Source of the DNA: Bradyrhizobium canariense | GTDB lineage: Bacteria; Pseudomonadota; Alphaproteobacteria; Rhizobiales; Xanthobacteraceae | NCBI RefSeq assembly: GCF_900105125.1 | Contig: NZ_LT629750.1 | Location: 186,001-250,000, forward strand | Length of the DNA stretch: 64,000 nt | Direction: 5' to 3' | Shown here: one piece after another, positions 19,482 through 28,343 of the stretch | Numbering within the stretch: position 1 is the stretch's first letter | Layout: every line of letters starts with the position of its first letter | Notes under the pieces: generated by a model | Database searches by the model: none | What the model was told of the DNA's origin: nothing | The model's input: only the letters and a program-made list of their open reading frames with translations | Translations under genes and position numbers: made by a program

Positions 19482-19500
19482 GACTGACCGTCGGTCAGTC
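19482..19500. promoter_or_regulatory. TetR-type palindromic operator
   Basis: Perfect inverted repeat GACTGACCG-T-CGGTCAGTC, arms of nine bases, ending 13 bases upstream of the MFS start codon. Position and symmetry fit autoregulation by the TetR-family protein encoded at the end of this operon. Confidence 0.75.
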
Positions 19501-19550
19501 GTCAAGATCAACGGCGCCGGGCGGTGGCTTCAGTTCTCACTTTTGGGGGT

Positions 19551-20642
19551 CTAGCCGCGCGACTTCAGTCGCTTGACCGGCTGGGGCGAGGCGGTGGTGG
19601 TGGCGACCGTCCGCTGCATGTTCCGGGAATTCGGATAATCGTCGTTCGATCTGCGACGCTCCTGCCAGGGTTTTACCACATTGAGCCAGAGCTCGCGGGT
19701 GCCCATGATCGAGATCGCGATGCCGAACGGAATCAGGAAATAGAGGATGCGAAACACCACCAGCGTGGCCACCAATTGCTCGCGGCCGAATTCGGGCAGC
19801 GCCACCAGCATCGCGGCGTCGAACACGCCGAGGCTGCCCGGCGCGTGACTGGCAAACCCAAGCAGCGTCGCCAGAATGAACACCACCGCCAGCGAAACGA
19901 AATCGATGTTCGGCTGCTGCGGCATCAAGAGGTACATCGCCAGCGCGCAGAAGCCGAGATCGACCACGCCGATCAGCATTTGCAGCAGTGTCAGCTTGGC
20001 TGAGGGCAGCACCACCTTCCAGCCATTCTGTCCGAGTTCGCGGCGTTCCTTGCCCATCACCAGCCAGATGAAGTAGGCGGCGATGCCGGCAAGGCAGCCG
20101 AGCGCGATCAGCCGGTTGATGGCGGGCGGCATCAGGTCCATGGCGCTGGCGGCCCATGGATGCCACGCCATGCCGATCCCGAGCACGAGCAAATTGCCCA
20201 GCCAGAACGTCAGGCCGGAGAGAAAGCAGATCTTGGCGACGTCGATCGCGTTCAGCCCATAATCCGAATAGATCCGGAAACGGATCGCGCCGCCGGTAAA
20301 CACCGTGGCGCCGATGTTGTGGCCGATCGTATAGCTGGCAAAGCTCGACATGGCTGCGATGCGGTACGGCACGTGTTTCTTGCCGATGGTCCGCAGCGCA
20401 AAGAAGTCATAGAACGTCAGCGTGCAAAACGCCCCGATCACGCAAAGTGCGGCGAGCACGACGTAGTGAGGCCGCGTGTCCGTCAGTGCGGTCAGGATCA
20501 CGCCGGTATCGACACCCTTGAGGGTGCGGATCAGGGTCGTGACGGCGAGGGCGATGATGAGGAGGCTCGCGGCGATTCCGAGCCGTTTCCAGCCGATCCG
20601 TTCCTTGAAGCCACGCCCCAGCGTGGTCAGCAGTCGATGCAT
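19551..20642 (-). CDS. YbhN/UPF0104-type integral membrane protein (flippase-like, LPG-synthase TM domain)
   Basis: 363 residues with about eight transmembrane helices. Family-like segments are SSFASYTIGHNIGATVFTGGAIRFRIYS, VVFILATLLGFASHAPGSLGVFDAAML and RILYFLIPFGIAI. The domain is the membrane half of lysylphosphatidylglycerol synthases (MprF), but the cytosolic aminoacyl-transfer domain is missing, so a lipid-flipping or membrane-organising role is more likely. It ends about 80 bases from the start of the MFS operon. Confidence 0.85.
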   Translation of the reverse strand: MHRLLTTLGRGFKERIGWKRLGIAASLLIIALAVTTLIRTLKGVDTGVILTALTDTRPHYVVLAALCVIGAFCTLTFYDFFALRTIGKKHVPYRIAAMSSFASYTIGHNIGATVFTGGAIRFRIYSDYGLNAIDVAKICFLSGLTFWLGNLLVLGIGMAWHPWAASAMDLMPPAINRLIALGCLAGIAAYFIWLVMGKERRELGQNGWKVVLPSAKLTLLQMLIGVVDLGFCALAMYLLMPQQPNIDFVSLAVVFILATLLGFASHAPGSLGVFDAAMLVALPEFGREQLVATLVVFRILYFLIPFGIAISIMGTRELWLNVVKPWQERRRSNDDYPNSRNMQRTVATTTASPQPVKRLKSRG

Positions 20643-20927
20643 TCATCCTCCCGGCGGGGCGGCAGCAAGTGGAAGTCTTTTTCAAAGCCATTGATGCCGA
20701 AGAGCAGCCAATCGCTCCAACACGAAGACCCATAAGGCAAAAACGGCCCGGTGTGCAGTCCTTGACAAGGCCGGCTTCGGTGTTCGGCAGGGCAGGCTGT
20801 CATATGCCGTACATATGCCCCGTCATCACCAGATTCGAGCCTTGAAGTTCCAGCGTCGGTACCTAAGCCGGCCATTCCGGCTCCGGCGATAAATCCTTGT
20901 TCCATCACGGCGTTTTTGTAAACGCCA

Positions 20928-20952
20928 GGAACATCCGAGCAGGCGGCCGGTT
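20928..20952 (+). promoter_or_regulatory. Candidate EcfG (general stress sigma) promoter
   Basis: GGAAC at 20928-20932 and GTT at 20950-20952 (GGAAC-N17-GTT), close to the alphaproteobacterial EcfG consensus. It lies about 92 bases upstream of the ferritin-like stress gene; YciE/YciF-type genes are commonly general stress genes. Otherwise the 401-base gap 20643-21043 shows no gene. The motif is short, so chance occurrence is possible. Confidence 0.4.
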
Positions 20953-21043
20953 AGCGCAGGACCAGCAATCGAGCATATCGGCGTTTCCAGAACAGATGAA
21001 GCGGCTGCGCTGTTGTGTTCGCTCAACAAACAAGGACCTCGCG

Positions 21044-21550
21044 ATGGGACTCTTTACCAAAGACATCAAAACCATGAACGATCTGTTCGTGCACCAGCTG
21101 CAGGATATCTACTATGCCGAAAAGCAGCTTGTGAAAGCGCTGCCGAAAATGGCCGAAAAAGCCACCGACAAGCAGCTCAAACAGGGTTTTCTGACCCATC
21201 TCGATGAAACCAAAACGCACGTGCAGCGCCTCGAACAGGTGTTCCAGATGCTTGGCACCGAGGTCAAGGCGGTAAATTGCCCGGCAATTGACGGCATTAT
21301 TAAGGAAGCCGACGAGGTCGCGGGCGAAGTCGAGGACAAATCGGTGCTGGATGCGGCGCTGATCAATGCAGCCCAGGCTGCGGAGCACTACGAGATCGTG
21401 CGCTATGGCAGCCTGATCGCGTGGGCAAAGCAGCTTGGCCGCAACGATTGTGCCAGTGTCCTGCAGAAGACTCTCGATGAGGAAAAGGCGACCGACAAGA
21501 AGCTGACGACGCTGGCCGAGGGCAGAGTCAATCTCAAGGCTGCAAGCTGA
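21044..21550 (+). CDS. Ferritin-like YciE/YciF family protein (DUF892)
   Basis: 168 residues, all helical. The motif DLFVHQLQDIYYAEKQLVKALPKMAEKA and later HLDETKTHVQRLEQVF and AAEHYEIVRYGSL place Glu and His residues for a di-iron-like site. Family members are induced by stress in enterics and plant-associated bacteria; enzymatic function is not settled. The frame extends upstream to 20897, but the ATG at 21044 has a good ribosome-binding site (AAGGA) and begins the conserved sequence. Confidence 0.9.
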   Translation: MGLFTKDIKTMNDLFVHQLQDIYYAEKQLVKALPKMAEKATDKQLKQGFLTHLDETKTHVQRLEQVFQMLGTEVKAVNCPAIDGIIKEADEVAGEVEDKSVLDAALINAAQAAEHYEIVRYGSLIAWAKQLGRNDCASVLQKTLDEEKATDKKLTTLAEGRVNLKAAS

Positions 21551-21570
21551 TTGTTGTCTGAGATGAGGCA

Positions 21571-21605
21571 AAACGCCGCGCCGGGAAATTTCCTGCGCGG
21601 CGTTT
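21571..21605 (+). terminator. Stem-loop terminator
   Basis: Eleven-base arms AAACGCCGCGC / GCGCGGCGTTT around a 13-base loop, 20 bases past the ferritin-like gene. The U-tract is weak (GGCGTTTTGG follows). Confidence 0.65.
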
Positions 21606-21743
21606 GGCGTTTTGGCAGGGGTGGCAAGCAAGGGTAGATCGCAGGCCGCTTGAATTATTAATTCGTGTCGTTCCGCGACAATAGGTGCCGGAATTGGCCC
21701 AAGACCATGTACAAGACCTGCTCATCGAGAGTCAGGAAAGTTG

Positions 21744-22691
21744 ATGGAGGAAGTTTGCCGCGTCGGCGCGGGTATCGTGACGTTCCAGGCCGAGGCCTTA
21801 TCTTGTCCGATCGGCGCAACGCCCAAGCGGATCAACTGGCGCTACGCGTTCGCGGTGGGAAGCTATCACCTGATTGCATTGCTGGCGTTCTATCCATGGT
21901 TTTTCAGCAGGACCGGCGTCGCGCTTGCGGTGGCCGGGGTCTATGTCTTCGGCGCCGCCGGAATCAACCTTTGTTACCATCGGCTGCTCAGCCACCGCAG
22001 TTTTAGCTGCCCGCTGTGGCTCGAACACACCTTTGCGATTATCGCGGTCTGCTGCCTCGAGGATACGCCGGCCCGATGGGTGGCCACGCATCGCCTGCAC
22101 CATCACCGCGCCGATGACCGGGCCGATCCGCACAGTCCGCTGGTCAATTTGTTCTGGTCGTATATCGGCTGGCTGTTTGTCGAGAATACCGACCTGTGCC
22201 GGGGAGTGGCGTATGATCGCTACGCCCGCGACATCATCCGCGATAGATTCTATCGGTGGATTGAGCGCAACGTCGTGTGGATTACGCTCGCGCAGTCGGT
22301 TGTGTATTTCGCCGCGGGTTTCTTGATCGAGCGATCCCTGGGCGGAACGATGCACGCGGCGCTGCAATTCGGCGCCAGCGTGTGGCTCTGGGGAGTCATC
22401 ATCAGAACCGTTCTGGTTTGGCATGTCACCTGGTGCGGCAATTCCTTTCCGCACATGTTCGGCTATCGCAATTATGAGACCAACGACAACAGCCGCAACA
22501 ACGCGCTGGTGGCCATCATCACCAGCGGCGAAGGATGGCACAATAATCACCACGCCGAGCCCGGTTCGGCCTCCAACCAGCGGCACTGGTGGGAGATTGA
22601 TCTGACCTATTTGCTGCTGCAAGTGCTGGTCCAATTCGGCCTGGCCTGGGATGTCCAATTGCCGAAGCGCGCCCTTTCGCCGGGCATTTGA
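21744..22691 (+). CDS. Acyl-CoA/fatty acid desaturase
   Basis: 315 residues from the ATG at 21744, preceded by a good Shine-Dalgarno (CAGGAAAG). All three histidine boxes of the stearoyl-CoA-desaturase-like membrane family are present: HRLLSH, HRLHHH and WHNNHH, separated by hydrophobic segments. It should insert a double bond (probably delta-9) with a di-iron centre, needing an electron donor. No dedicated donor gene is next to it. No mutation of the conserved histidines is seen. Confidence 0.9.
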   Translation: MEEVCRVGAGIVTFQAEALSCPIGATPKRINWRYAFAVGSYHLIALLAFYPWFFSRTGVALAVAGVYVFGAAGINLCYHRLLSHRSFSCPLWLEHTFAIIAVCCLEDTPARWVATHRLHHHRADDRADPHSPLVNLFWSYIGWLFVENTDLCRGVAYDRYARDIIRDRFYRWIERNVVWITLAQSVVYFAAGFLIERSLGGTMHAALQFGASVWLWGVIIRTVLVWHVTWCGNSFPHMFGYRNYETNDNSRNNALVAIITSGEGWHNNHHAEPGSASNQRHWWEIDLTYLLLQVLVQFGLAWDVQLPKRALSPGI

Positions 22692-22824
22692 AGCGGCTAC
22701 GCGCTGTTGCGCGCCGCGTCCATTTGCGGCGCGGATGCGACAACGATGCTTCGATCGTAGCCGAAGTGTTCTCCTGAAACGGAAGCTATTGTCCCGCGTT
22801 GGCTCCTCGTAATGGAGGTGACCC

Positions 22825-24255
22825 ATGCGAAGCACTTACTCCAAGTTCCAACCGGTTTTGGCGGCGGGCGAAATGTTGCGTTCGGACTGCAAGCCGGCGC
22901 GTTCGAGCCTTTCGACCTCGCTGACGCTTGCGGCGATGAGCCTCGGCTATGGCGTCGTTCAGCTCGACGTCACCATCGTCAACACCGCGCTCAACAGCAT
23001 CGGTTCGTCGCTGGGCGGTGGAGTCGCAGAGCTGCAATGGGTGGTCAGCGCCTACACGATTGCGTTCGCCGCCTTCATTCTCACCGCGGGCGCGCTCGGC
23101 GATCGCATCGGCGCGAAACGGGTTTTCATGACGGGGTTTGCGATCTTCACGGCCGCGTCGCTCGCCTGTGCGCTTTCAACCAACGCGGTGACCCTGATCG
23201 CGGCGAGATCCGTGCAGGGACTGGGTGCAGCCATTTTGGTGCCCAACTCGCTGGCGTTGCTCAGTCACGCCTATCCGGATGACAAGCAGCGGGGCCGAGC
23301 GGTCGGCATCTGGGCGGCCGGCGCCAGCCTGGCGCTGACAGCGGGCCCTCTCGTCGGCGGCGGACTGATCGCACTGGTGGGCTGGCGGTCGATCTTTCTG
23401 GTCAATTTGCCGATCGGCCTGGCCGGCCTCTGGCTGAGCTGGCGCTATGCCAGTGAAACCACGCGATCGCCGCAGCGCGAGATCGATTTGCCGGGTCAGG
23501 TCACCGCGATCGCAGCACTCGGGTGTCTGGCCGGCGCGATCATCGAAGGCGGTGCGCTTGGGTTTGGCAATCCGTTGGTGATCGCAGGCTTTGCAGCATC
23601 GGCGGTCATGGCGATCCTGTTCGTGTTGCAGGAGCGGCGCGCGCCGCAGCCGATGCTGCCGCTGTCGCTGTTTGGCCATCGGATGTTCGCGTTGACCTCA
23701 CTGGTCGGCCTGCTCGTCAACGTCGCATTCTACGGACTGATCTTCGTCTTCAGCCTGTATTTCCAGCGCGTCAACCAATGGTCGCCGTTTGCGACGGGTC
23801 TTGCATTCGTTCCGATGATGGGCGCGGTGTTGCCGGTCAACCTGCTGGCCCCGCGTCTGGCGGAGCGTATTGGTGCGCCCGCGACCATCGCGGCGGGTGC
23901 CGCGTTGGCGGCGCTTGGATGTCTTGCGCTGCTCGGGATCGCGCAAGGCACGAGCTACTGGGCGATCTGCCTGCAACTGGTCGTCATCGGCGGCGGGCTG
24001 GGCCTGCTGGTGCCGCCGCTGACCTCAACGCTGCTCGGCAGCGTCGAGAAGTCACGCTCCGGTATCGCCGCCGGCGTCCTCAACGCGACCCGGCAAACCG
24101 GCAGCGTGCTCGGCGTCGCGCTGTTCGGCTCGCTGGCCGGCCAGGCCGACGCGTTACTGCCCGGCGCGCATGAGTCGCTGGTGATCTCGGCGGCCTTGCT
24201 GCTCGCCGCCAGTGCGGTGATCTGGTGGGGCGCCTCGCAGGCGTCGTCGCGGTGA
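22825..24255 (+). CDS. MFS transporter, DHA2 (EmrB/QacA) drug efflux family
   Basis: 476 residues, about 14 transmembrane helices. The DHA2 motif D1 appears as GYGVVQLDVTIVNTALNSI, motif A as GALGDRIGAKRVFMTGF, and motif C as ALTAGPLVGGGLIALVGWRSIFLVNLPIG. It lacks a neighbouring membrane-fusion protein (EmrA) gene, so it may work alone at the inner membrane. The N-terminal 35 residues are weakly conserved, so a start further in is possible. Confidence 0.9.
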   Translation: MRSTYSKFQPVLAAGEMLRSDCKPARSSLSTSLTLAAMSLGYGVVQLDVTIVNTALNSIGSSLGGGVAELQWVVSAYTIAFAAFILTAGALGDRIGAKRVFMTGFAIFTAASLACALSTNAVTLIAARSVQGLGAAILVPNSLALLSHAYPDDKQRGRAVGIWAAGASLALTAGPLVGGGLIALVGWRSIFLVNLPIGLAGLWLSWRYASETTRSPQREIDLPGQVTAIAALGCLAGAIIEGGALGFGNPLVIAGFAASAVMAILFVLQERRAPQPMLPLSLFGHRMFALTSLVGLLVNVAFYGLIFVFSLYFQRVNQWSPFATGLAFVPMMGAVLPVNLLAPRLAERIGAPATIAAGAALAALGCLALLGIAQGTSYWAICLQLVVIGGGLGLLVPPLTSTLLGSVEKSRSGIAAGVLNATRQTGSVLGVALFGSLAGQADALLPGAHESLVISAALLLAASAVIWWGASQASSR

Positions 24256-24281
24256 TCGTATTGGAGAAGGAAAAGCTCGGC

Positions 24282-24716
24282 TCACGCCTTGCGCAGCGCA
24301 AAGTGCGCGCCGCAAAATGCCATCGCGGCGCCGAGACAGAGCGCGGCGAGGCCGGCGGCAACGGCTGAAATCGTCTGGATCGGGCTCGGCGCGGAGGCGG
24401 CTTCGCCCGCGCCCGCCAGCACCAGCACGCCGACCGCGATCAGGAATTGCCGCATCCGCCGCGGAATTTGCCCCGATGCCGCGCTGTGCATCAGCGTTGC
24501 GGTGAAATAGCCGCCGCAGAAACCCACCGTTGCGATCAGCCACCATGCGATGGCGGCTCCGGCCGGCATGAATTCCGGCGTATCGGATCGCCAGAGGCCG
24601 CCAAGGTCCAGGCCGAACCGCGCACCGAGCATGTGCACGGCGAGCGCCAGCAGCACGCCGGTAATCATGGCGCCAGCCAGAATCAGGTGGCGCGGAAAAT
24701 AGATCGTCTCGGCCAT
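24282..24716 (-). CDS. Hypothetical four-helix membrane protein
   Basis: 144 residues from the ATG at 24716, with four hydrophobic segments (about 9-31, 54-75, 90-108, 114-135). No family recognised. It converges on the MFS gene and diverges from the DUF1772 gene 95 bases away, in a cluster of small membrane proteins. Confidence 0.7.
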   Translation of the reverse strand: MAETIYFPRHLILAGAMITGVLLALAVHMLGARFGLDLGGLWRSDTPEFMPAGAAIAWWLIATVGFCGGYFTATLMHSAASGQIPRRMRQFLIAVGVLVLAGAGEAASAPSPIQTISAVAAGLAALCLGAAMAFCGAHFALRKA

Positions 24717-24810
24717 GGCTCGCTTGTAAGATAAAGCCTGCCGGCCGCGCAAGCCGGCGCGGCGCTTCAGGCAGGCTTTGGACGGGTAATTCTTGGGAAA
24801 GGCGCAACAT

Positions 24811-25245
24811 ATGACCAGCGGTCTTCTTGCGCTGACGGTAGCTGCGCTGTTCACGGGCGCAGCTATCTACGTCAATGTCGCGGAGCAGCCGGCGCGGCTG
24901 ACACTGGATGACCGCGCGCTGCTGACAGAGTGGAAGCCTTCGTACCAGCGCGGTGCGGCGATGCAGGCGTCGCTTGCGCTCGTGGGATTCGTGCTGGGCA
25001 TGACAGCGTGGTGGCAGGACTCGCATGTCGGGTTCCTGATTGGCGCCATCGCGATGATCGCGCCGTGGCCGTGGACACTGCTCATCATCAAACCCGTCAA
25101 TGATGCGCTGTCGGCGACCGCACTGGACCAGGCCGGGCCGACATCGCGAACGCTGGTCATCAAATGGGGTTCACTCCACGCTGTGCGGACTGCATTGGGA
25201 GCGCTGGCGTCCTTGGCGTTTCTGTGGGCGTGTCTGTCGCGCTGA
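24811..25245 (+). CDS. DUF1772 (anthrone oxygenase-like) membrane protein
   Basis: 144 residues from the ATG at 24811. Pattern typical of DUF1772: AIYVNVAEQPARLTL early, then WKPSYQRGAAMQASLALVGF and the conserved NDAL segment. Four transmembrane helices. Family members include anthrone-oxygenase-like proteins, but most bacterial ones have no known function. The stop overlaps the next ATG (TGATG), so the downstream gene is translationally coupled. Confidence 0.82.
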   Translation: MTSGLLALTVAALFTGAAIYVNVAEQPARLTLDDRALLTEWKPSYQRGAAMQASLALVGFVLGMTAWWQDSHVGFLIGAIAMIAPWPWTLLIIKPVNDALSATALDQAGPTSRTLVIKWGSLHAVRTALGALASLAFLWACLSR

Positions 25246-25841
25246 TGGCCACGACCGTCGATCTACCAAATCAGACCGCTGCGGCCATACGCTACGCCTA
25301 CAGGTCATCGCTGATCGGCGCGGCGCACCAGTTCGAACTGACCGACCAAGGCTTGAACTGGCGCATTGCCGGTAAATCCGGCGTGTGGCCTTACGACGCA
25401 ATTTCCGCCATCCGGTTGTCCTACCGTCCGGTGTCGATGCAATCGCGCCGGTTCCGCGCCGATATCGACGGCGCCGACCGCGGACGCATCGTGCTGTTGT
25501 CGACAAGCTGGCAGACCGCGACGCTGATGGCGCCGCAGGATCGCGACTATCGCGCCTTCATGGTGGAATTGCACCGGCGGATGGGGCAGGCCGGAAGCAA
25601 CGCACAGCTCACCGGCGGCCTCAAGCCACGGATCTACACGGCTGCCGTCGTGATGCTGGCGCTGGTTGCGATCGCGATGGCGGGGCTGTTCCTTCGCGCG
25701 ATCATGACAGGCGAATTCGCGGGCATCCTGTTTCTTGCCGGTTTCGCCGCGCTGTTTGCCTGGCAGGTCGGCGGCTTCGTCACGCGCAACCGGCCGCGGA
25801 CTTACACGTCCGATCATTTACCGGCGGCGTTGCTGCCGTAA
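25245..25841 (+). CDS. Hypothetical membrane protein coupled to DUF1772
   Basis: 198 residues starting at the ATG overlapping the previous stop by one base. Residues 20-125 are soluble and beta-rich (FELTDQGLNWRIAGKSGVWPYDAISAIRLSYRP), resembling a PH-like fold. Two transmembrane helices follow (about 137-155 and 162-180). No named family recognised; its tight coupling suggests it works with the DUF1772 protein. Confidence 0.75.
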   Translation: MATTVDLPNQTAAAIRYAYRSSLIGAAHQFELTDQGLNWRIAGKSGVWPYDAISAIRLSYRPVSMQSRRFRADIDGADRGRIVLLSTSWQTATLMAPQDRDYRAFMVELHRRMGQAGSNAQLTGGLKPRIYTAAVVMLALVAIAMAGLFLRAIMTGEFAGILFLAGFAALFAWQVGGFVTRNRPRTYTSDHLPAALLP

Positions 25842-25894
25842 CGAGGCGGCGGCTTCGCAATCAAGCGCAATGAAAGATGACGAGAGCAGGCTGT

Positions 25895-26455
25895 TCAATC
25901 CGGGACCGGCACGTCGAACGTGTTCAGCGTCACCGAAACCAGGCAATAGACCCCGACCAGGTATGAGAGTTCCGCTGCGCCGTGCTCGCCGAATTCCTGC
26001 ACCGCGGCGCGATAGGTCAGTTCGGGCAGAACGCCGCCATTGACCAGCGCGAACGCAAAATCGAACGCGACCGCTTCCGGCCGCGAGAGGTCGGCGGGGC
26101 GTTGACCCGCGACGATCGTCGCCAGTTTCTCGTCCGACAGGCCGCGATGCTCGGCGACGATCACATGCGCATAGAGTTCGTAGGCCGACCTGAAATGGGC
26201 GCCGGTCACGAGGATCGCGACTTCTCTCACCGCCGGCGGAAGCAACGATTTCGAAGCGATCGCCTTCACCAATTCCCAGACCGGCTTGCCGAATTTTGGC
26301 TCATGGATCCATGGATTCCACGGACCGAGCAGCGCGCCGTCGTCGCGAATGCTGACGAAGCCCTGGAAACTGGTGCCGATGCCTTGCTTCATATCCTCGT
26401 AAAGCGGCTTCTGTTCGGCATTCAATTCCACAGGCGGGATGATCGGCAAGCGCAT
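25895..26455 (-). CDS. Carboxymuconolactone decarboxylase family protein
   Basis: 186 residues from the ATG at 26455. The AhpD/CMD-like helical core includes SLLPPAVREVAILVTGAHFRSAYELYAHVIVAEHRGLS and later DFAFALVNGGVLPELTYRAAVQEFGEHGAAELSYLVG. No CxxC redox pair, so it is not a typical AhpD peroxidase partner; a lactone decarboxylase or unrelated role is possible. It stands alone. Confidence 0.82.
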   Translation of the reverse strand: MRLPIIPPVELNAEQKPLYEDMKQGIGTSFQGFVSIRDDGALLGPWNPWIHEPKFGKPVWELVKAIASKSLLPPAVREVAILVTGAHFRSAYELYAHVIVAEHRGLSDEKLATIVAGQRPADLSRPEAVAFDFAFALVNGGVLPELTYRAAVQEFGEHGAAELSYLVGVYCLVSVTLNTFDVPVPD

Positions 26456-26618
26456 GACGAAGCCTCCATTGGGACAGGGGGCGATTGTCGAGCGCGTGCG
26501 TTGCGATGGCAAATGAATAGACGGTGACGGCGATCTTGCGCAGCGGATCTGCCGCTGCTGCACATTTTTTGATCGCAGGCTGAGTGATCAAGGTCCCGTC
26601 TTGCCTGCTCGCGAGACA

Positions 26619-27086
26619 TCAGGCGGCTTGCAGCACTCCCCATCCAATTCCGAAACCTCGATCGTCATCGGAACTATCGGAGACACGGCCGGGTTTCTTC
26701 AGGCGAGCCGGACTACGGCGCTCACGCAGCTTGCCGATCCGTACAACCGAGCGATCGACCGCCACGCGCAACAGGCGCATCGCGAAGCGTGCAAGCCGTG
26801 CTGCAAGGCGCAGCATTTGCTGAAAGTGCTCCCTGCCGGTGGCGAGCCGGATCGCGACGGCGATTTCAAGATACATCAGCGTGTCGCCAGCGAACAGGAT
26901 TGCCAGGTCGATCGGGAAGGTCTGGACAAAGGCCATCACCAGAAGGGCAATTGCAACGAATTCAAGAACACGACGGATGGTGAGCCGGTCAAGAAAATCG
27001 GCAAACTGCACAACAAGGACATCCCAGAGCGCGTCGCTGAAGGCCAACGGTATTTCGTACGACCACTTCCGCCACCAATTCTTCAC
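26619..27086 (-). CDS. Hypothetical membrane-associated protein
   Basis: 155 residues from a GTG at 27086 (MKNWWRKWSYEIPLAFSDALWDVLV). One long hydrophobic stretch (about 40-62) and an amphipathic, Arg-rich C-terminal half. No named family recognised. It lies 30 bases downstream of the universal stress protein gene on the same strand, so co-transcription is likely. Confidence 0.6.
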   Translation of the reverse strand: MKNWWRKWSYEIPLAFSDALWDVLVVQFADFLDRLTIRRVLEFVAIALLVMAFVQTFPIDLAILFAGDTLMYLEIAVAIRLATGREHFQQMLRLAARLARFAMRLLRVAVDRSVVRIGKLRERRSPARLKKPGRVSDSSDDDRGFGIGWGVLQAA

Positions 27087-27116
27087 CGTACCCCTCCGTC
27101 GATTGGATCCGGTCTG

Positions 27117-27542
27117 TCAGTGCCGCACCACGAGCACCGAGCACTTGGCGTAGCGCACCACATGGCCGGCATTGGAGCCGAGAAAATAGGTCCGCATCGC
27201 CGGCCGGTGCGATGTCATGACGATCAGGTCGGCCTTGATGGCGGCGGCTTCCTCCAGAATTTCGTGATAGATGCCGCCCTGACGTACCACGCTGGAAACC
27301 CTGCTGGCATCGATGCCGGATTCGCGGGCCACGATGACAAGCGCTTCTTCGGAGGTCTGGCGCTGCTGGCTGTCGAAATCGGCGGGCACATATTCCGCCA
27401 GCATCACCGGCGTCATCGGCAGCACGTTCAACAGACGTACCGTGCCGCTCCAGGTCTGCGATAGCGTCGCCGCCGTCGCGATCGCGGGTTTTGCCAGATC
27501 TGTGTCAGCCAGATCGATCGGCACGAGGATGGAATTGAACAT
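27117..27542 (-). CDS. Universal stress protein (UspA family)
   Basis: 141 residues from the ATG at 27542 (MFNSILVPIDL). The Usp fold is shown by the N-terminal strand with VPIDLADTD. The C-terminal nucleotide-binding region reads LIVMTSHRPAMRTYFLGSNAGHVVRYAKCSVLVV, close to the ATP-binding G-2x-G-9x-G(S/T) pattern. It probably binds ATP and supports stress survival. Confidence 0.92.
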   Translation of the reverse strand: MFNSILVPIDLADTDLAKPAIATAATLSQTWSGTVRLLNVLPMTPVMLAEYVPADFDSQQRQTSEEALVIVARESGIDASRVSSVVRQGGIYHEILEEAAAIKADLIVMTSHRPAMRTYFLGSNAGHVVRYAKCSVLVVRH

Positions 27543-27578
27543 CTTCGCCTCCCTGTCGGTCATTAAGCCCTGAGCCCT

Positions 27579-27602
27579 TTCAGTTCTGCTTGAATCAGAA
27601 CA
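27579..27602. repeat. Small palindrome, GTTCTG...CAGAAC type
   Basis: GTTCTG-CTTGAAT-CAGAAC, six-base arms, between the universal stress gene and the SixA-type gene. A related palindrome lies at 44562-44588. It may serve as a terminator or be a dispersed element. Confidence 0.45.
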
Positions 27603-27702
27603 GAGGCTTTCTCATCTTTGTTTTGCCACGTCTTTTTACGCCAACCGCCACCCAATCCGCTCCAAACGCCACAGCATACCGCGAAAGTCCGGCGCGGCTA
27701 CC

Positions 27703-28245
27703 TCAATCGTCCAAAATCTGGTTCAGCAGTTTGGGGCTGACAAATTGCACCAGCCGTCCGCGGCGGAATGACACATCGTTCCAGTCCTTGACCGCGAAGT
27801 CGAAAATGGCGAGGCCCGACGTCGGCAGGTTGTGGGCGAGGGCTTTGCGTCCGGCGGCGTCGCCGCTGTCGACCAGCGCCAGCGCCAGTTCGTGCATTCC
27901 GGGATTGTGCCCGACTACCATCAGCCGTTGCGGGTTGTGCGCGGATGCCTCGCGGATGGTTTGCAGCAGTTGCGCAGGGTCGGCGCCATAGAGTTCCGGC
28001 AGCAGTTCCACCTGCGGCGGCGGAGCTGCGTCTTTCATCGTTGCCCAGACAATCTCCCAGGTCTGGTGGGCCCGCACCGCGGGTGAAACCAGCACGGAAT
28101 CGGGAAACGGCGGATGGATCGCGATCCAGCCGCCGATCTCGGCTGCATTCTTGCGGCCGCGGTCGTCGAGGCGGCGGTCCCGATCGCGGCCGCTGGGTGC
28201 GTCGTTCTCGGTCTTGGCGTGACGCAGCAGCATCAAACGGCGCAT
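27703..28245 (-). CDS. SixA-type histidine phosphatase
   Basis: 180 residues of the histidine phosphatase (phosphoglycerate mutase-like) superfamily. The catalytic motif LLRHAKTE is at the N-terminus, and the second His in VVGHNPGMHEL. Short SixA-like proteins remove phosphate from His residues of phosphorelay Hpt domains; an Hpt gene exists in this window but is distant. Confidence 0.87.
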   Translation of the reverse strand: MRRLMLLRHAKTENDAPSGRDRDRRLDDRGRKNAAEIGGWIAIHPPFPDSVLVSPAVRAHQTWEIVWATMKDAAPPPQVELLPELYGADPAQLLQTIREASAHNPQRLMVVGHNPGMHELALALVDSGDAAGRKALAHNLPTSGLAIFDFAVKDWNDVSFRRGRLVQFVSPKLLNQILDD

Positions 28246-28343
28246 GGCGCAATCTCGATTCGTTCAAAGTCTTGCGGATTAATGTACAAGCCGAAGCTTA
28301 GGGCAAGGTGACAAGTGCCCGATCCGTCCGTAAGAAAACCATT

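Noticed and set aside
26601..27464. 287-codon plus-strand frame opposite the small membrane protein and universal stress gene
   Set aside because: It spans two minus-strand genes and their gap, with His/Gln/Arg-rich composition. The universal stress protein on the other strand is certain.
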